Source: Candidatus Accumulibacter affinis (GTDB lineage: Bacteria; Pseudomonadota; Gammaproteobacteria; Burkholderiales; Rhodocyclaceae). Taken from it: a DNA stretch of 64,000 nt. The translations under genes and the position numbers were made by a program. The notes beneath the pieces were generated by a model. It did no database searches and was not told where the DNA came from. It saw nothing but the letters and a program-made list of their open reading frames with translations. The stretch is from NCBI GenBank assembly GCA_016713625.1, contig JADJOT010000012.1, positions 310,001 through 374,000 on the forward strand, given 5' to 3'. This document shows positions 53,155-63,991 of this stretch, piece after piece (positions within the stretch are counted from its first letter, which is position 1; the number at the start of each line of letters is the position of its first letter).

Positions 53155-53194
53155 TCAGATCGGCCATCAGATCCTCGAAGTTAGCGATCCACAT
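53141..53194 (-). pseudogene. C-terminal tail of a lost DinJ/RelB-type antitoxin
   Basis: In the frame ending at 53141 the last residues are FEDLMADLNADD and a stop that overlaps the YafQ start by 14 nt, exactly as antitoxin and toxin overlap in intact operons. Upstream the frame does not continue as a ribbon-helix-helix antitoxin, so the gene is 5'-truncated. Confidence 0.55.
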
Positions 53195-53370
53195 TGTAGC
53201 CCAGGAATGGCTTCGCGCGCGTGGAGAATCGCGCAGGCTATTCGATCGTGTCCTTCACGGTAGACACAAGTGCCGCAGGCACCATGCTTTCGGGGACCAC
53301 GATCGTCGCGGTGCCCGTGGCAGTCTGGCGCGATATACGATAGCTGAAGCCATCGCGCGTTTGCGTCTGG

Positions 53371-54162
53371 TCAGCCAGCCTGCAGTGCCGCCAGTTCCTG
53401 CGCGTCGAAGCCCGCGGCGCGGCGGGCCTCGAGGTTGAACGGTCCGCGCAGGCGCGGGGCGCGATGGCGCTGTGCGAGCTCGTCATAGCAGACCACAGGA
53501 TCCAGACCACGTTCTCCACAGACCCGGCGGTACCAGCGGTTGCCGATGGCGACGTGGCCGATCTCGTCGCGCAGGATGATCTCCAGGATGGCCGCACCAC
53601 GCTCGTCACCGACGCGCCGCAACTTGTCGCGAATCAGCGGCGCCGCGTCAAGGCCGCGCGCCTCGAGCGTCCGCGGCACCAGTGCCAGGCGCGCCAGGAC
53701 GTCATCCGCGGTCCTCTCGGCCATTTCCCACAGGCCGTTATGGGCCGGGAAGTCGCCGTAGCGGAACCCCATCGCCTGCAGATGTTCGCGCAGCAGGTTG
53801 AAGTGGCACGCCTCCTCCCTGGCAACGCCAATCCAGTCCCGGTAGAACTCATCAGGCATGCCGTCGAATCGCCAGGCGATGTCCAGCGCCAGATTGACCG
53901 CGTTCAGCTCGATATGGGCCAGCGAATGAATCAGTGCGGCGCGTCCCTCAAGGGTACTGACCGGCCTTTGCGCGACTTGCGCAGGCGGCACCAGAGGGGG
54001 TCGCGCACTGCGGCCAGGAAGCGCTTCGCTGGCCAGCCGGCACAGGTCGGGTACGGCGATTTCATGATTGTCGCCCGCGCACGCGATACCCATGACTGCC
54101 CGACATTTTGCTCCCGGGCTCCTCAGCAACAAGGCGTCGAGCGCAAGCTGGCGCAGGTTCAA
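53371..54162 (-). CDS. DUF455 ferritin-like protein
   Basis: This protein has 263 residues from a TTG at 54162 that overlaps the stop of the preceding gene (TTGA), giving the family N-terminus LRQLALDALLL. Metal-type helices are visible: AHIELNAVNLALD, ARTEEACHFNLL-like REEACH, and RDEIGHVAIGNRWY. It probably carries a di-metal centre of the ferritin-like superfamily; the reaction is unknown. The long open frame upstream of the TTG is an arginine-rich shadow. Confidence 0.8.
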   Translation of the reverse strand: MNLRQLALDALLLRSPGAKCRAVMGIACAGDNHEIAVPDLCRLASEALPGRSARPPLVPPAQVAQRPVSTLEGRAALIHSLAHIELNAVNLALDIAWRFDGMPDEFYRDWIGVAREEACHFNLLREHLQAMGFRYGDFPAHNGLWEMAERTADDVLARLALVPRTLEARGLDAAPLIRDKLRRVGDERGAAILEIILRDEIGHVAIGNRWYRRVCGERGLDPVVCYDELAQRHRAPRLRGPFNLEARRAAGFDAQELAALQAG

Positions 54163-54749
54163 GGCGGTGTCCCCGGTAGCGTCGCCTGCGGTGAGGCGAC
54201 GAAGCCATAGCGTACGGGGACTTCCGATCGGTGCAGCCAGCGTACCGGCAGCCGCTGGCCCTGCCAGTGGAGGAGCAGCGTGCTGGCGCCGGCAGTGGGC
54301 GGTTCGATGCTGGCGAGGAGGCTGGCATCGTCGGCGACCTCGCCGTTCGGCAGGTGCAGGCAGCGGAGCAGGGCGGGCAGGTCGCGGTCGCACAGCAGGC
54401 CGATCCCCTGCGCGATCTCGATCAGGAGATTGCCTTCGTCGTCGAGAGCCGCGCCGCGAATTTCGAGGTCTTCGTCGCCGGTGTGCGTTTCGAGGCGGCC
54501 TTCTGCTGCGAGGCGCAATACCCACGGCGTGTACTCGAGTTCGACAAACACTCGTTGCGGACCGTTCTGCACGAAGTGCCGGCCGTCCTGGTCATGCGCG
54601 TACTGCCGGTTCAGAAACTCGTTCAGGCCGTGGTGGGTGACCGTCTCGCCGCGCAAACGCCACTGCCCGCGCCGGTCGAGCGATAGCCAGCCGTAGCAGG
54701 CAGGCACGTTCGGCCAGCGCAGCATGGCGCTGAAGTCAGGCCGCGGCAT
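54159..54749 (-). CDS. Conserved betaproteobacterial protein of unknown function (DUF2946-like)
   Basis: This 196-residue protein begins with MLRWPNVPACYGWLSLDRRGQWRLRGE-type blocks and HDQDGRHFVQNGPQRVFVELEYTPWVLRL, typical of a family common in betaproteobacteria. I believe this is DUF2946, but only from memory. It has no membrane segment or catalytic motif. It is translationally coupled to the DUF455 gene. Confidence 0.75.
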   Translation of the reverse strand: MPRPDFSAMLRWPNVPACYGWLSLDRRGQWRLRGETVTHHGLNEFLNRQYAHDQDGRHFVQNGPQRVFVELEYTPWVLRLAAEGRLETHTGDEDLEIRGAALDDEGNLLIEIAQGIGLLCDRDLPALLRCLHLPNGEVADDASLLASIEPPTAGASTLLLHWQGQRLPVRWLHRSEVPVRYGFVASPQATLPGTPP

Positions 54750-54821
54750 TGCCCTTCGCCGGCCCGGGTGGTGGCCCGACCGACAGCCTCAGCGAAGCGT
54801 CGGCGGCAGCCGGGGCAGGCA

Positions 54822-55310
54822 TCAGAGCAGCTTCTCGATGTCACCGGCGATGGACTTTGGCGGCGTGGCCGGCGCATAACGTTCGAGCACGTCCCCCTCG
54901 CGATTGACCAGAAACTTGGTGAAGTTCCATTTGATTCCCTCGCTGCCGAGCAGGCCGGGTGCCGCTTTCTTCAGGTATTGGTAAAGCGGGTGCGTGTCGT
55001 CGCCGTTGACCTCGATCTTGGCAAACATCGGGAAAGTGACCCCGTAGTTCTTCTGGCAGAAGCTGGCGATCTCCTCGGCAGCACCGGGTTCCTGGGCACC
55101 GAACTGGTTGCAGGGAAAGCCGAGAACGACCAGCCCGCGCTCCCGATAATCCTGGTAAAGCGCTTCCAGCTCTTCGTACTGCGGCGTGAAGCCGCAATTG
55201 CTGGCGGTGTTGACGATCAACAGGACCTTTCCGGCATAGTCGGCCAGCGGCTGGCTGCCACCGGTGAGGCGTTCGGCGGTGAACTCGTGGATCGGTGCGT
55301 GCATGTTCAT
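54822..55310 (-). CDS. Glutathione peroxidase family protein (BtuE/GpxA-like)
   Basis: This is a 162-residue thioredoxin-fold peroxidase. The peroxidatic Cys39 lies in NTASNCGFT, with the partner motifs GFPCNQFGAQEPG and WNFTKF. It reduces organic or hydrogen peroxides with thioredoxin or glutathione. It is preceded by the gcv operon end and followed by the DUF2946-like gene; no operon link is obvious. Confidence 0.94.
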   Translation of the reverse strand: MNMHAPIHEFTAERLTGGSQPLADYAGKVLLIVNTASNCGFTPQYEELEALYQDYRERGLVVLGFPCNQFGAQEPGAAEEIASFCQKNYGVTFPMFAKIEVNGDDTHPLYQYLKKAAPGLLGSEGIKWNFTKFLVNREGDVLERYAPATPPKSIAGDIEKLL

Positions 55311-55430
55311 GGCTCCAGGGTGGTCTGCAAAGACGCAAGTGTAATCAGAAATTTTCGGGAATACCGACCGACGGGGACTATCCGCCAGCCTGGCGGTCCT
55401 TGCGGCGGCGCGCAGCGCTGTGGCGCACGA

Positions 55431-58331
<2,901 letters not shown>

Positions 58332-58358
58332 GGGGTCTTCCGGTAGCGGTATGGTCGC

Positions 58359-58742
58359 CTACGCGGCGTCGACGAGTTGCTGGTAGGCGCCGGCATCGAG
58401 CAGGCTGTCCAGGTTGCCGTCGGCAGTCGGCTGCATCCTGAACAGCCAGACGGTGTAGGCGTCCTGATTGACCAGTTCAGGCGCATCGACTGCCTCCTGA
58501 TTGACTTCGACAATGGTGCCGGCTATCGGTGCATAGACGTCGGCGGCTGCCTTGACCGATTCGACGACCGCAGCTTCCTGTTCCGCGGCGAGTTCGCTGC
58601 CGACGACCGGCAATTCGATGAATACCAGGTCGCCAAGCAGCTCCTGGGCATGCTCGGTAATGCCGATGGTGAAGGTTCCGTCCGCTTCAGCGCGGACCCA
58701 TTCGTGACTTCTGGTGTACTTGAGGTCGGCGGGGATGCTCAT
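58359..58742 (-). CDS. gcvH: Glycine cleavage system H protein
   Basis: This 127-residue protein has the lipoylated Lys64 in VVESVKAAADVYAP and the start YTRSHEWV. It shuttles the aminomethyl and dihydrolipoyl forms between P, T and L proteins. It lies 48 bp after gcvT, with an AGGAGA ribosome site. Confidence 0.97.
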   Translation of the reverse strand: MSIPADLKYTRSHEWVRAEADGTFTIGITEHAQELLGDLVFIELPVVGSELAAEQEAAVVESVKAAADVYAPIAGTIVEVNQEAVDAPELVNQDAYTVWLFRMQPTADGNLDSLLDAGAYQQLVDAA

Positions 58743-58790
58743 CTTCTCTCCTGAGAAATGGGTTCAAGTGTTACGGATATAGATAAGGAA

Positions 58791-59879
58791 TTAAACAAGA
58801 ATATTGCCATTTCTGACAAAGCACGGCTTCACCACCCTGGCGGCGAGCAGCTTGTCGCGGATGGCAACCTGAACCGCGTCGCCGACCTGCACCGACAGCG
58901 GCAGCCGGGCCAGCGCAATCGCCTGTTGCAGCGTCGGTGAGAAGGTGCCGCTGGTGACTTCCCCCTCGCCACGGCTCGTATGTACCCGCTGGTGGGCGCG
59001 CAGTACGCCACGCTCGAGCAGCAGCAGGCCGAGGAACTGCTGTTGTTGTGGTCTGGCGAGGAGCGCGGTCTTGCCGACGAAGTCACGTGCGGCAACGAGA
59101 TCGACGGTCCAGGCCAGTCCGGCGTCGAGTGGCGAGACGGTCTCGTCCATGTCCTGGCCATAGAGATTCATGCCCGCCTCGAGACGCAGCGTATCGCGCG
59201 CACCCAGGCCGCATGGGCGTACGCCCGCCGCGGCGAGCGCGCTCCAGAGCTTCTCGGCCTGGTCGGCGGGTAGCGTGATCTCGTAGCCGTCTTCACCCGT
59301 ATAGCCGGTGCTGGCGATGAAATAGTCGCCGACGGTCGCGGCAAAGAACGGTTTCAGTGCTGCGCAGGACGAACGACACTCGGCTAGCACCTGCCCCACC
59401 TTGTGGCGTGCGTTCGGTCCCTGCACGGCGATCATCGCCAAGGCATGCACCCCCTCGCGTCGCGGGGTAACCGTTACCGCCAGTTGCCACTCGGCGAGGC
59501 AGCTGCCGAACCAGGCGAGGTCCTTGTCGGCAGTACCGGCGTTGATCACCACACGGTAGCGACGGTCGTCCAGGTAATAGACAATCAGGTCGTCGATGAC
59601 TCCACCGTCGTCGTTGAGCATGGCGCTGTAGAGCGCCTTGCCGGGGATCTGCAGGCGGTCGACGTTGTTGGCGAGCAGGCGTCGCAGGAAAGCACGCGCA
59701 TCGGCGCCCTCGACGTCGACCGCACACATGTGCGAAACGTCGAACATCCCGGCGTCGCGACGGACGGCGTGGTGTTCCTCAATCTGCGAGCCATAGTGCA
59801 GAGGCATCTCCCAGCCACCAAAATCGACCATCTTGGCGCCGCCTCGGCGGTGGCTCTCGTTCAGGATAGTTGTCTTCAT
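58791..59879 (-). CDS. gcvT: Aminomethyltransferase, glycine cleavage T protein
   Basis: This protein has 362 residues from the ATG at 59879 (MKTTILNESH); the in-frame extension to 59966 crosses the riboswitch terminator and is rejected. Family blocks: HRRGGAKMVDFGGWEMPLHY, DVSHMCAVDVEG, GYTGEDGYEI and DTLRLEAGMNLYGQDMDE. It releases ammonia and transfers the methylene group to tetrahydrofolate. It is the first gene behind the glycine riboswitch. Confidence 0.96.
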   Translation of the reverse strand: MKTTILNESHRRGGAKMVDFGGWEMPLHYGSQIEEHHAVRRDAGMFDVSHMCAVDVEGADARAFLRRLLANNVDRLQIPGKALYSAMLNDDGGVIDDLIVYYLDDRRYRVVINAGTADKDLAWFGSCLAEWQLAVTVTPRREGVHALAMIAVQGPNARHKVGQVLAECRSSCAALKPFFAATVGDYFIASTGYTGEDGYEITLPADQAEKLWSALAAAGVRPCGLGARDTLRLEAGMNLYGQDMDETVSPLDAGLAWTVDLVAARDFVGKTALLARPQQQQFLGLLLLERGVLRAHQRVHTSRGEGEVTSGTFSPTLQQAIALARLPLSVQVGDAVQVAIRDKLLAARVVKPCFVRNGNILV

Positions 59880-59924
59880 TGTATCAATCCATAAGGACGC
59901 TTTGTTGAGGTGAATTCCGCAAAC

Positions 59925-59956
59925 AAAAAAAGGGCGAACTCGTGTCGAGCTCACCC
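59925..59956 (-). terminator. Riboswitch-controlled intrinsic terminator before gcvT
   Basis: On the minus strand an 11-bp stem (GGGTGAGCTCG at 59956-59946 with CGAGTTCGCCC at 59942-59932, two G-U pairs) is followed by TTTTTTT (59931-59925). The first G residues overlap the 3' side of aptamer-2 helix P1, so ligand-stabilised P1 and the terminator exclude each other: an ON switch. Confidence 0.82.
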
Positions 59957-60136
59957 CTCTGTCCATGTACCTGAGAGATTGTCAGACTGAAAGCGTCAAA
60001 CGCGCAGCCTGCCCCATCGGTGGGCGCTTCGCCAGACGCGTGCGCCGCTCTCCAGAGTTCAAATCACGAACGGTCCTTTTGCCTGAGCGTTTCCGGGTGG
60101 ATTGCGCCTTCGGCGGCCAGCTTGCCGCTCTCTCCC
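59951..60136 (-). promoter_or_regulatory. Tandem glycine riboswitch controlling gcvT-gcvH-gcvP
   Basis: The minus strand contains two successive aptamers with the conserved elements in order. Aptamer 1 has GGGAGAGAGC, CCGCCGAAGG, GCTCAGGCAAAAGGACCG. Aptamer 2 has CTCTGGAGAGCGG, CACCGATGGGGCAGG, ATCTCTCAGGTA, GGACAGAGGGG. It binds glycine cooperatively in known cases. The terminator right after it indicates transcriptional ON control of glycine degradation. Confidence 0.95.
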
Positions 60137-60148
60137 ATTCGCGACGCA

Positions 60149-60178
60149 ACTATACCGCGCTGAAGACTTTTCCCGCAA
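60149..60178 (-). promoter_or_regulatory. Sigma-70 type promoter of the gcv operon
   Basis: On the minus strand TTGCGG (60178-60173) and TATAGT (60154-60149) are separated by 18 bp. The predicted start near 60142 lies just before the first riboswitch helix. Confidence 0.65.
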
Positions 60179-60426
60179 GGTGGTCACGATCGTCGAAGCA
60201 CGCTCGTGCGCTAGCGCCGGGTATTTGCGACCTGCCTGGTAAGCGTTTGATGGCGGCGCGGTTGGGAATCTCTGGCGGCGCGTGCCGGGGACAGCGTCGG
60301 TGGACCGCAGTGAAGCAGCGAGGTGAGTGCTATACTGGCGTGGTCGCTGCCTGCGGGCAGGATAGCGCTAGCGAAGTTGCTTCCTCTACCGACGCTTGCC
60401 GGTGGAGGCGTCAGAGGGTTGTTCCG

Positions 60427-60445
60427 GTGTCGATTTTTTTTACAC
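60427..60445 (+). promoter_or_regulatory. 19-bp upstream activator-like dyad, PEP-CTERM regulon
   Basis: It reads GTGTCGATTTTTTTTACAC, identical at 17 of 19 positions to the site at 4825-4843, about 56 kb away. The gap to the sigma-54 promoter is 62 nt in both. Between the gcv promoter and this site (60179-60426) no gene or other clear signal was seen. Confidence 0.7.
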
Positions 60446-60507
60446 CGCAGCGGATCTGGCCCCTTCCAAAAATCCTACTGGGTTGGTTTGATGAGAGATT
60501 ATTTTTT

Positions 60508-60523
60508 AGGCATGTATTTTGCT
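60508..60523 (+). promoter_or_regulatory. Sigma-54 type promoter of the 60667 PEP-CTERM gene
   Basis: It reads AGGCATGTATTTTGCT, with exact GG-N10-GC spacing and 10 of 12 consensus positions, including TTGCT. It starts 159 nt upstream of the ATG at 60667 and 62 nt downstream of the shared dyad. Confidence 0.72.
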
Positions 60524-60666
60524 TATTGAACCATAAGTCAGTTTTCGTCGAAAGTGTTGGCGAATTCCGCCGATCTTCCTGAAAACCACGGCTTGCGAAG
60601 CCCGTTTAAACCCTCATCAACCGATTTCCCAAAAGGGTGATGATTGAAATTGTGAAGGAGCTAACA

Positions 60667-61509
60667 ATGAATTTAGTGCATGGCAAGACAAGAATCGCTT
60701 TGGCAGTGCTGGCGATGACGGCATCGGCGGCGGCATCGGCGGTATCGACCTATCCGGGCGGTATGGACGTTCAAAGCGCGAGCGGGTCGGGGATGCTGTT
60801 TTCTGGAGATCCAATACTTGTAGGTGCGCCGATCGTGCTCGGCTCGAGCTTAGCCGCGATCCAGGCGGCTCTCGATGATGGCAACCCGAAGGGGAACCCG
60901 CCGGTTCCCGCCAACAACGTCGAGTTGGGCAAGTACGGTATAACGCAAGGCCAGTTGAGCGGTACCGTCGGTGGCAAGGCGATCACCCTGAGCAGCCTGA
61001 ACGGGGATGACTGGACTGCCAACAACAACGCTCTGGCTTATCGCTACGTCGCGGGCGCGGCGAATTCGATTAATCAGGGCTTGACTCCAGACCAGCTGAA
61101 TGCCGCTGTAAATAGCTTCCTCAACAATCCTGTCGGTACGCCGCTCACCAATCCGGCTGGCCTCAAGCCCTGGAACTTCGTCAGTGACCCCAATATTTCC
61201 TATGTGTACATTGACGGTCACACCGTCAATATAGGCCTCGCAGGTTTCTACGACGCGTCGTTCGCCTTGGCGGGGCTGTTTCCCGGGTTGTCGTTTCCGG
61301 CGGGGGCGCAGGTGAGCGAGGTCGTTGAGGTCACCGTGGGTGGTGTCCATGAGTACCTTTTCGGGTTTTCTGCGACGCTCTCCGGTGTTGCCACTAGCGA
61401 TGGTTCGTATTCCGGCAACTACAACGTCCAGATCCCGGAACCCGAGTCGCTGGCGTTGTTGGGTATCGGCCTGGTCGGTCTGTTCCTCCGCCGTCGGCGC
61501 ACTGTCTAA
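60667..61509 (+). CDS. PEP-CTERM sorting domain protein next to EPS genes
   Basis: This protein has 280 residues from the ATG at 60667, which has AAGGAG about 7 nt upstream; an earlier in-frame ATG at 60637 lacks a ribosome site. A signal peptide (to about residue 30, ASAAASA) precedes an Asn/Gly/Ser-rich body with no known catalytic motif. It ends with IPEPESLALLGIGLVGLFL and RRRR, a canonical PEP-CTERM. Its position just before wecA- and wzb-type genes fits the known link between exosortase substrates and exopolysaccharide loci. It is likely a matrix or floc protein. Confidence 0.88.
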   Translation: MNLVHGKTRIALAVLAMTASAAASAVSTYPGGMDVQSASGSGMLFSGDPILVGAPIVLGSSLAAIQAALDDGNPKGNPPVPANNVELGKYGITQGQLSGTVGGKAITLSSLNGDDWTANNNALAYRYVAGAANSINQGLTPDQLNAAVNSFLNNPVGTPLTNPAGLKPWNFVSDPNISYVYIDGHTVNIGLAGFYDASFALAGLFPGLSFPAGAQVSEVVEVTVGGVHEYLFGFSATLSGVATSDGSYSGNYNVQIPEPESLALLGIGLVGLFLRRRRTV

Positions 61510-61556
61510 GAGGGCCTGAGAACTCGTTGGCGCGAAAGCGCCAGCGGGGTGGCGAA

Positions 61557-61580
61557 CAGAGCCCGCAGGGGCTCTGTTTG
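61557..61580 (+). terminator. Terminator after the PEP-CTERM gene
   Basis: CAGAGCCC (61557-61564) pairs with GGGCTCTG (61569-61576) around a GCAG loop, followed by TTTGTGT. A second hairpin with a GAAA tetraloop (TGGCGC/GCGCCA, 61528-61543) lies just before it. The T-tract is short, so termination may be partial. Confidence 0.55.
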
Positions 61581-61659
61581 TGTCGAGACTTGGTGTGCGT
61601 GTGCGTGCGACTCACCCGGTGAGAATGCAGCGCGCGGCATTCTGGTTGCGGAGGTAGTC

Positions 61660-63204
61660 GTGAAGCTGGCCGTTATATTTGGCGCGTGTTTGCTGATCTC
61701 GGGTGTGGCCATCCGACTCGGTATCGCGCTCGCCAGCCATTTTGGAATCGTGGATCGTCCAGGTGGGCACAAACTGCACGATACCGGCACGCCATTCGTT
61801 GGCGGCTTTGGTCTCATCGCAGTGCTGATCAGCGCGCCTCTGCTGGACGATTGCGTTTTCGGCGACTTTGCGCTTTTTCACCTGCCAGCGATCCTCGTTG
61901 GTGGGCTGGTCATTTTCCTGACCGGTCTTGCCGACGACCTCTGGCACCTCGGCTTCAAGCCTCGTTTCCTGGTGGAAGCGCTGGTCGCCTTGGCGATGGT
62001 TTTTATCGGCGGAGTGGAACTCAGTTCGCTTGGAGAACTGTTCCCGGGCGTGCGCGTTGAGCTCGGTTGGCTGGCTGTTCCACTGACCGTTTTCGCCACC
62101 GTCGGCCTGATCAACGCCCTCAACATGATCGACGGGATCGATGGACTGTCGGGTTCGGTGAGCCTGGTCAGCCTGGGGCTGGCCGCCATTGTCGCCCAGG
62201 GCAGTGCTGATTCCAGCAGTGTCATTTTCATCGTTGCCCTGATGGGCGGCGTCAGCGGTTTCCTCTATTACAACCTGCGCTACCCGGGCAACGGTCGCGC
62301 ACGCGTCTTCCTTGGTGACAATGGCAGCATGTTGCTGGGTTTCCTGTTTGCCTGGTTGCTGATCTCGATGTCGCAGGGTGGAGAAAAGGAGCAAGCGGCG
62401 ATGACTCCGGTCACTGCCTTGTGGCTGTTCGCGCTGCCGCTGATGGACACGGTAGGTGTCATGCTCCGCCGTATCTGGTTGGGCCAGTCGCCGTTCCGGC
62501 CAGACCGGCACCATCTGCATCACCTCTTCGTTCGCGCCGGATTCCGCGTCTGCGACGTGGTGCTGATTGCTGCGGCTACGCAGCTTGCCCTGGGTTTGAT
62601 CGGTCTCGGGGGACTGCTGCTTGGCGTGCCCGAGTATCTGATGTTCTGGCTGTTCCTCGCCGTATTCGCGGGGTATTTTTTGCTGACTCTGCGGCCGTGG
62701 CGGCTGGTGCCATGGCTGCGACGACTCAATCGTTCGCTTGGACTGCCGTCGGTGCAGGTGCGTGGCATCTTCGTGGGCTATCTGTGCAGGGAGAAGTGCC
62801 GGGAAGTTCTTGCTGTCATCTCGGCAGGGCTGGGCGAAGGCTATGACTACCAGTTGAGCGTTCATCAGGCAGCACGCTCGAGTACCGACGAAGGCGATGT
62901 CTATTGTGTTGTACACATTCCGGCCGAGGGCAACGATCGTTTGATCGGCAAGATCCGGCGTGATACCGCGCGCATCAAGCGGGGGCTTGCCGGGCGGCCG
63001 GGTATCGAGGTCCGGCTGTTCCTGTGTCGCCAGGGCGAGAACGACCAGCGCACCCGCTATACTCCCGTGCTCGGGGGGGGCAGCCGGGATAGCGAACGCC
63101 GAGGCGAGCGCGCTACCTTGATCTACTCCATGGAGCGGGGTCAGCGCACGGGTCTGGGTGAGGCTGCCGGTTTTGATTTCAGCGTACCACCGGGATACAG
63201 GTGA
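61660..63204 (+). CDS. Undecaprenyl-phosphate glycosyl-1-phosphate transferase (WecA/TagO family) with extra C-terminal domain
   Basis: This protein has 514 residues from a GTG at 61660 with GGAGG upstream; a longer frame from 61549 has poor composition. The polytopic N-terminal part (about 1-340) has DRPGGHKLHDTGTPFVGG, GLADDLW, NMIDGIDGLSG and the DRHHLHHLF loop of the family. It would load a sugar-phosphate (GlcNAc-1-P in WecA) onto undecaprenyl phosphate at the inner membrane, starting a polysaccharide. A cytoplasmic tail of about 170 residues (from LRPWRLVPWLRRLNR) is not part of WecA and was not recognised. Confidence 0.85.
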   Translation: MKLAVIFGACLLISGVAIRLGIALASHFGIVDRPGGHKLHDTGTPFVGGFGLIAVLISAPLLDDCVFGDFALFHLPAILVGGLVIFLTGLADDLWHLGFKPRFLVEALVALAMVFIGGVELSSLGELFPGVRVELGWLAVPLTVFATVGLINALNMIDGIDGLSGSVSLVSLGLAAIVAQGSADSSSVIFIVALMGGVSGFLYYNLRYPGNGRARVFLGDNGSMLLGFLFAWLLISMSQGGEKEQAAMTPVTALWLFALPLMDTVGVMLRRIWLGQSPFRPDRHHLHHLFVRAGFRVCDVVLIAAATQLALGLIGLGGLLLGVPEYLMFWLFLAVFAGYFLLTLRPWRLVPWLRRLNRSLGLPSVQVRGIFVGYLCREKCREVLAVISAGLGEGYDYQLSVHQAARSSTDEGDVYCVVHIPAEGNDRLIGKIRRDTARIKRGLAGRPGIEVRLFLCRQGENDQRTRYTPVLGGGSRDSERRGERATLIYSMERGQRTGLGEAAGFDFSVPPGYR

Positions 63205-63210
63205 CTTGAG

Positions 63211-63651
63211 ATGTTCAACAGGATTCTTACGGTGTGTACCGGCAACATCTGTCGCAGTCCGGCGGCAGAGTTCCTCTTGCGGCAGCGAATTGAGAAGATC
63301 GGCAGGCGCGTTGAAACCCGCTCAGCCGGTATCGGCGCGCTGGTCAATCATCCGGCGGAAGATGCCACCTGCGCGATGATGAGTGCGCGTGGCGTTGACC
63401 TCAGTACGCACCGCGCCACCCAGCTTACCCGCGAGCGCCTGCGCTGGGCTGAACTGGTTCTGGTGATGGAGAAACACCACCGCGACGCGGTGCTGGCGAT
63501 GGACCCAACGGCGCGTGGCAAGACCTTCCTGCTCGGACACTGGACGAACACCGAGATTCCCGACCCGTATCGGCGAGATGATGCCGCACACGCCGAGGCG
63601 CTGCAGTTGATCGAGGATGCGCTCGATCCCTGGGTTGGCAAACTCGCCTGA
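63211..63651 (+). CDS. wzb: Low-molecular-weight protein-tyrosine phosphatase (Wzb/Etp type)
   Basis: This 146-residue protein has the P-loop CTGNICRS (Cys9 to Arg15, CX5R) and the general-acid Asp in IPDPYRRD. In EPS loci such enzymes dephosphorylate the tyrosine autokinase Wzc. It starts 6 bp after the WecA-like stop, so both are in one operon. No Wzc is present before the window ends. Confidence 0.92.
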   Translation: MFNRILTVCTGNICRSPAAEFLLRQRIEKIGRRVETRSAGIGALVNHPAEDATCAMMSARGVDLSTHRATQLTRERLRWAELVLVMEKHHRDAVLAMDPTARGKTFLLGHWTNTEIPDPYRRDDAAHAEALQLIEDALDPWVGKLA

Positions 63652-63991
63652 GCGGACCGCCGGTCACGAGCTTTCGTTTCCGGTGATGTGAAATAGAGCA
63701 CTGTCCGGCGCGGCGACTGGCATTATTCTTCGCCTGTGCCTGGCAAGTTCCCCGGAAACGCCCACATCGCACCCGCCCGGCTGGTCACTGACAGTGGCCC
63801 GGATGGAGCAGTTCGCTTTGCCTAGTGAGGCCTGGTTGCAGCCCACGGATCCAGGCAGCTATCACGCGCGGCTTTGCGGGGAGGGCACGCAAGATGTAGA
63901 CTCCGCTGCGCCCGTGCACGAAGGGTGGCCAGCGACCTGGCCAGCAACGTGGTCAGCCACGAAAATGAGGATCAGAAATGAGGAGTGCAGC
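63652..63991. other. Intergenic region with no recognised gene
   Basis: About 340 bp follow the phosphatase gene. Short open frames occur but none looks coding, and no promoter or terminator with strong symmetry was found. The next gene probably begins at the window edge. Confidence 0.45.

Noticed and set aside
53238..53609. Minus-strand 123-residue frame upstream of the YafQ toxin, considered as its antitoxin
   Set aside because: It mostly overlaps DUF455 in another frame and shows no ribbon-helix-helix pattern; the antitoxin tail is in a different frame.
59965..60582. A 205-residue plus-strand open frame across the gcv leader
   Set aside because: It is antisense to the glycine riboswitch and promoter and lacks protein-like features.
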